64,000 bases of DNA from Daphnia carinata (lineage: Eukaryota > Arthropoda > Branchiopoda > Diplostraca > Daphniidae): NCBI RefSeq assembly GCF_022539665.2, contig NC_081332.1, positions 6,166,303 through 6,230,302 of the forward strand, written 5' to 3'. The notes under the pieces were generated by a model. It made no database searches. It had not been told where the DNA came from and saw only the letters and a program-made list of their open reading frames with translations. A program made the translations under genes and the position numbers. Shown in pieces: positions 60,034 through 64,000 of the stretch; position 1 is the stretch's first letter, and the number at the start of each line of letters is the position of its first letter.

Positions 60034-63000
60034 GTAAGTCAGACTGAATTCTTTTCTTTTTTTTTCTTTTCTTCTAATGCTTTTTTCTGTACGAGTCTTT
60101 ATCTCTCAGCTGGTTTTTTTGTTGTGGGCTTTTCCGTTTGCCCACTCATTTCATGTGAGTGTCGTTCGTTCACTTGTTGTTTTTGTGTTATTATTACCCC
60201 GTTTTTTTTTGTCTCGAACCAAATGGGTGGATCCACCACTTTTCTCTCTTTTGGATTTACTCGAGTTCCAAGTTCCATCGCCCGGTAATTGTTTGTTCAT
60301 TCATCACGAAAAGTTAGACAGTTGCTCTCTCCTCCGGCGTAATATGAACCTCACTTTTGCGTGTGTATCTCTTCTGTGTGTTTTCCTCCCATTTTTTCTT
60401 TCGTTCAACAATAAGCTTGGCCCATCTCGCCCGCTCACATGGTCAATGCTCGAACCATTTTTTTTTTTTCTTTTTACCTCTTTCTCGCTCTCTTTAGAGG
60501 CGGGGTGGTGTAGAACATCAGAGACAATGAGGGCAAAACCTCGTTCGTGATGATGATGATAATGATGATGATTTCAATCGGTTCCTGTACAGACTTGAAA
60601 AACACCGTGAGAAAAAAATGCATACAAACTTGAAGAATGTAACAAGTAAAACTAGCCAACTATGTAAGGTTATTTCATTGCAGTCAGTCACACAGTCTCT
60701 TTAACCCTCAAAGGGAAACAAAAAAAAAGCCCCCCTGCTTTTTGTCTTTCATACATTTGAGTCGGCTCGGGTTTCAACTGCGTTGCCTCCTCGTTATGAA
60801 GCCCTTTTTATTCTTTGGCCCCCACAAGACATATGCCAGACTGAGGGGCCTTAAAAATCACGACTTGCATGCAGTTGCATCAAACAGCTTTTTTTTTTCC
60901 CGTTGACTTGCTCTTCTCGTATGCACAAAGGCATTCGAGCAACAATAAAGCCGATAGATCTGTCAATTCCACGTTACTCGCGTCACATTCTGTGCATGCA
61001 TACCTGCCAAATCTTAACGAGGTGTCAGCAACAACAACAAAAAAAAAACGTCGAGTAATCCCCTTACGTCGTCGCTGTCTGTTACATTTTTTTTTTCCTT
61101 AAAAAAAAAAACGGATTTCCGAATCTCGCACAGAGAGGAAGGAAAACGCATGCTAGGCATCAAATCCGGATTGAATCGTCAAACTGTTACCATTGATGGC
61201 CGCATTTTCTTTCTAAATAAAGCTTTTATTGTACAATAAGGTGGGAGGGTGGATAGCGTAATTTATGGCATCGTCATTGTGCAAGAGAGCCTTTAAAAAA
61301 AAAAATAAGCGAGGGGGACCGGGGCAAGGAAGATGACTTGAAGGATGGTAACACAAGATGCTGAATTTTTTTTTTGGTCGAGTGTCAGACCTCAATGTCA
61401 ACTTTTGGGGTTTTCATTTTCAAACAGAAAAAAAAAAGAAAATGTCCGACCCCTCTTTCGTTAGACATTTTGCTACGTGCCTGAGTTACCACTCAGCCGG
61501 AAAAAAAGAATACCTTCTTTTCTATCCGCAATTGGGGGGTGTACATATTCTTTTCATTTTTACGAGGATACAATTTTTTTTTTTTTTAAAGGTACTATAA
61601 TACAATAAACTAGGGCGCGCGCGTTGGAACTTTGGGCATTTGATTTCTTCTTCCATTTTTTTTTTATATTGGGTGCTGTGTTGACGAGGCTGCAAGTCGA
61701 GCTCTAGTTCCAGCGGATATGCGTAGAATCGAGTGAAAGGATAGAGAAAAAAAAAAGAGAGACCATGGAATGATAGTCCGGTCATTCAAATGTAGCCGAG
61801 CGTAGAGAGCGGACAACGTGCGCGCCACGGGGTGTAGGTGGCGACCAAACTTTTTCGGTCAAAGAGAGGAGGTGGAGGGGAAAGAAGATCTTCGGGGCGG
61901 ATTGTGTTTAGGGTTTTCTTTCTCCCTCCCCTCGATTTCAAGCTGGAATTATTTAGCGGTCCCAAAAACCTTCACCCCCTTTTCTTCTTTGAGCTGGGAC
62001 CATTCACTTTGTCACACAGACTGTTGTACTCTACTGCTGCACTATACTGTTACTTCTTTTACCTTTTTCATTCATTGCCCGGATTTTTGTTTTGTTTGAT
62101 GATGGCGCTAGATCCCCGTCCCTTTGCCCCCGGTCCACCATAACGACAATTCATTGTGTTGGCAAATGCAAGCGGAAGAAAATAAAAGAGGGCCCGTTTC
62201 TTCCCTTTTTTATTCAGTCGAAATGCGGGGTTTGTTGTGTCGTCCAGGTGTGTTGTTTGGGGTACGGTAATCTCACTCCTTCCAAAACAGTTCGCTTTTT
62301 TCCTTTTCTTTTTTTATCGACAATTGCCAGCGCGAGGAAGGTCTAATCGATCGGAAAAGAAGAAGAAGACGGAAAAATTTTTCAGCCGACACAAATTCCC
62401 ATGTAACCTTGTTATTTCCGCAAACGTTTCACACGCGCTCTGCTAGATTTGAAGGATCCGCTAGGGACTGTAAGCGTCGATGATGGAAGAGACATTTTTC
62501 GTGTTGTTGAATACGACGTCTCGAAGGCTAAGATCCCGCAGAGGCCCTGTAGACATTGTGTGCGTTGAAAGTGGGGGGGGGGGGGATGATGGCCTCAAGT
62601 CTTATTCTAAAACGGACCGCCGCCGTCGTCGTCGTCATCGATGTAGATCCATCAAACAAAAAAAAAACGGGAATAAGGGAGAAAAAAAGGGAAGGAGATC
62701 CATCATAACCGGAGGAAGCAGATTCGCTCCGCATCTCTTTTACGTATGTGGTTTGTGTTTGTAATGGTTTATATATATATATATATATATACCTGCCGGT
62801 CGGGATTTAGCCATCAAACGTGTCTTTTAAGCGTGAGAAAAAAAAAGGGAAAACCGTGTGATTATCATTTTTTTTTTTCTCGAAACTGCGTCTTAGATAT
62901 TGGCAGAAGTTTCTTGTATTTTATTTTTTACCTCGGCCGAATCGTTTCGTATTTGGTCGGTCATAAATTCAGACGGCAGACACACGCGCGGCTATCGAGA

Positions 63001-64000
63001 GGAATGCGACGGGTTCCGTGTAGATAAATCACGCAACGGCTGGCGTCTCCAACGGGAAAGAACTGTGACAAATCAAAAGGGCCGTTTTTTTTTCAAGGTT
63101 GTTTTCATCTCCACTTGCCGCCGCCAACACCACCACCCACTTGTTGTTGTGTTATTCCACGAAGGCGAAATTTAAAAAAAATAACAAGCTCACAAAATCT
63201 CTGTGTCTCTCTCTCTCTCGTCCAAAAAGCAACACATAAAAAAGAATGTTTTTAGAAGCCAAACAAATCAAGTGACAAAAAAAAAAAAATATTTACAAGC
63301 AGATGATCAATATCCATTTCGATGTAGAACTTGGTGTTAGTGGATTGCCAGCCATTTCAACTTTCTCATTGGCGCCGCCCATGTCTTTTGGTCGGACGGG
63401 CTAGAACATTGTAAATATTAGATTTTTTTTTCTTTTTTAGAACGTTGCATATTTTTTTTTAAAGTGGGTGTTGTGTCCTTATCACGTAATAACACGGTAG
63501 AGATAGCGAGCAAGTGGGAGTTTGATTTGCACCACCACTAAATAACTACGTGCTTCTACCAACAGAGCAGTTGAAATCTTTTTATTTGAGTAGATGTTGA
63601 GCTACGGCCTGTAATGATTTACGCGCGGTCACGATGGGGGCTGGAGAAAGAGAGAGAAAAAAAAATATTTCACGAATGTTCATTATAATAATAGTTCCTC
63701 ATTTGATTTTTTTTTTCTATTGGTTGCTCGAAAATCAGATGGCGGAGAGAGAGAGAGAGAATCCCAACGTCTAATATATTTAAATTGCTCGTCGCACTTT
63801 AATCATGGGGGCGCACGTGTGTGTTTGAAACCGATGTTCAAGAAACGTGGCCAGGGGGACGTGAATAGAAGCCCTGGTCAGAATGAGGAAGCCATCACAT
63901 CATGACTTTGCTTTTATTCTTTACGCTGCCATCTCCGTAGCCAACAAGGGGGTTCACGCCGCCGTCATGACTCGGCCTCTTTTCTCTTTTCTTATTCTTC
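60034..64000. other. No gene recognised; probable first intron
   Basis: AT-rich with many homopolymers, a TA run at about 62,770-62,791, a CT run near 63,207-63,219 and a GA run near 63,746-63,760. No coding exon, RNA gene or mobile element is recognisable to the end of the window. Confidence 0.4.

Noticed and set aside
60077-60550. 157-aa hydrophobic plus-strand frame
   Set aside because: Its hydrophobicity comes from poly-T tracts just after a splice donor, where intron sequence is expected; no conserved motif.

Overview
This window is nuclear DNA of an animal, most likely a branchiopod crustacean close to Daphnia. That placement is inference: it rests on the AT-rich background, mostly 50-120 bp introns with GT-AG borders, many simple repeats, arthropod-style Ssdp exons and a crustacean-type prolyl 4-hydroxylase. 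There is no operon structure, CRISPR array, tRNA or rRNA gene, or intact mobile element that I can support. Gene models were built by hand from reading frames, splice sites and phase arithmetic; every multi-exon model except the CBARP-like one joins in phase from start to stop.

Layout. 1.6-3.4 kb (-): a 3-ketoacyl-CoA reductase / 17-beta-HSD12-type short-chain dehydrogenase. 4.2-7.5 kb (+): TAMM41, mitochondrial CDP-diacylglycerol synthase, with a complete SWI5 recombination gene inside its first intron on the same strand. 7.56-12.76 kb (-): an 11-exon NACHT plus leucine-rich-repeat (NLR-like) gene, tail to tail with TAMM41 at 46 bp. 13.5-15.0 kb (-): TRMU, mitochondrial tRNA 2-thiouridylase. 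15.7-16.7 kb (+): an intronless type II membrane C-type-lectin-like protein with a TATA box. 17.0-25.1 kb (-): a CBARP/BARP-like single-pass membrane protein (calcium-channel beta-subunit regulator family), with one unresolved exon link. 27.6-32.4 kb (-): ATG10, the E2-like autophagy enzyme. 33.5-42.9 kb (+): Ssdp/SSBP, the LDB partner, with a 27-nt cassette microexon and several in-phase alternative 3' ends. 47.0-49.5 kb (+): prolyl 4-hydroxylase subunit alpha, followed at 50.4 kb by a decayed fragment of a related gene. 51.2-52.2 kb (-): a two-exon 123-aa gene I do not recognise. 52.2-64 kb: long low-complexity non-coding DNA with a probable 5' non-coding exon ending at 60,033 whose coding part lies beyond the window.

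The genes are ordinary, functionally unrelated neighbours (lipid synthesis, recombination, tRNA modification, autophagy, transcription, collagen hydroxylation). The most unusual items are the NACHT-LRR gene in what looks like an arthropod genome, the same-strand nested TAMM41/SWI5 pair, and the alternative ends of Ssdp.
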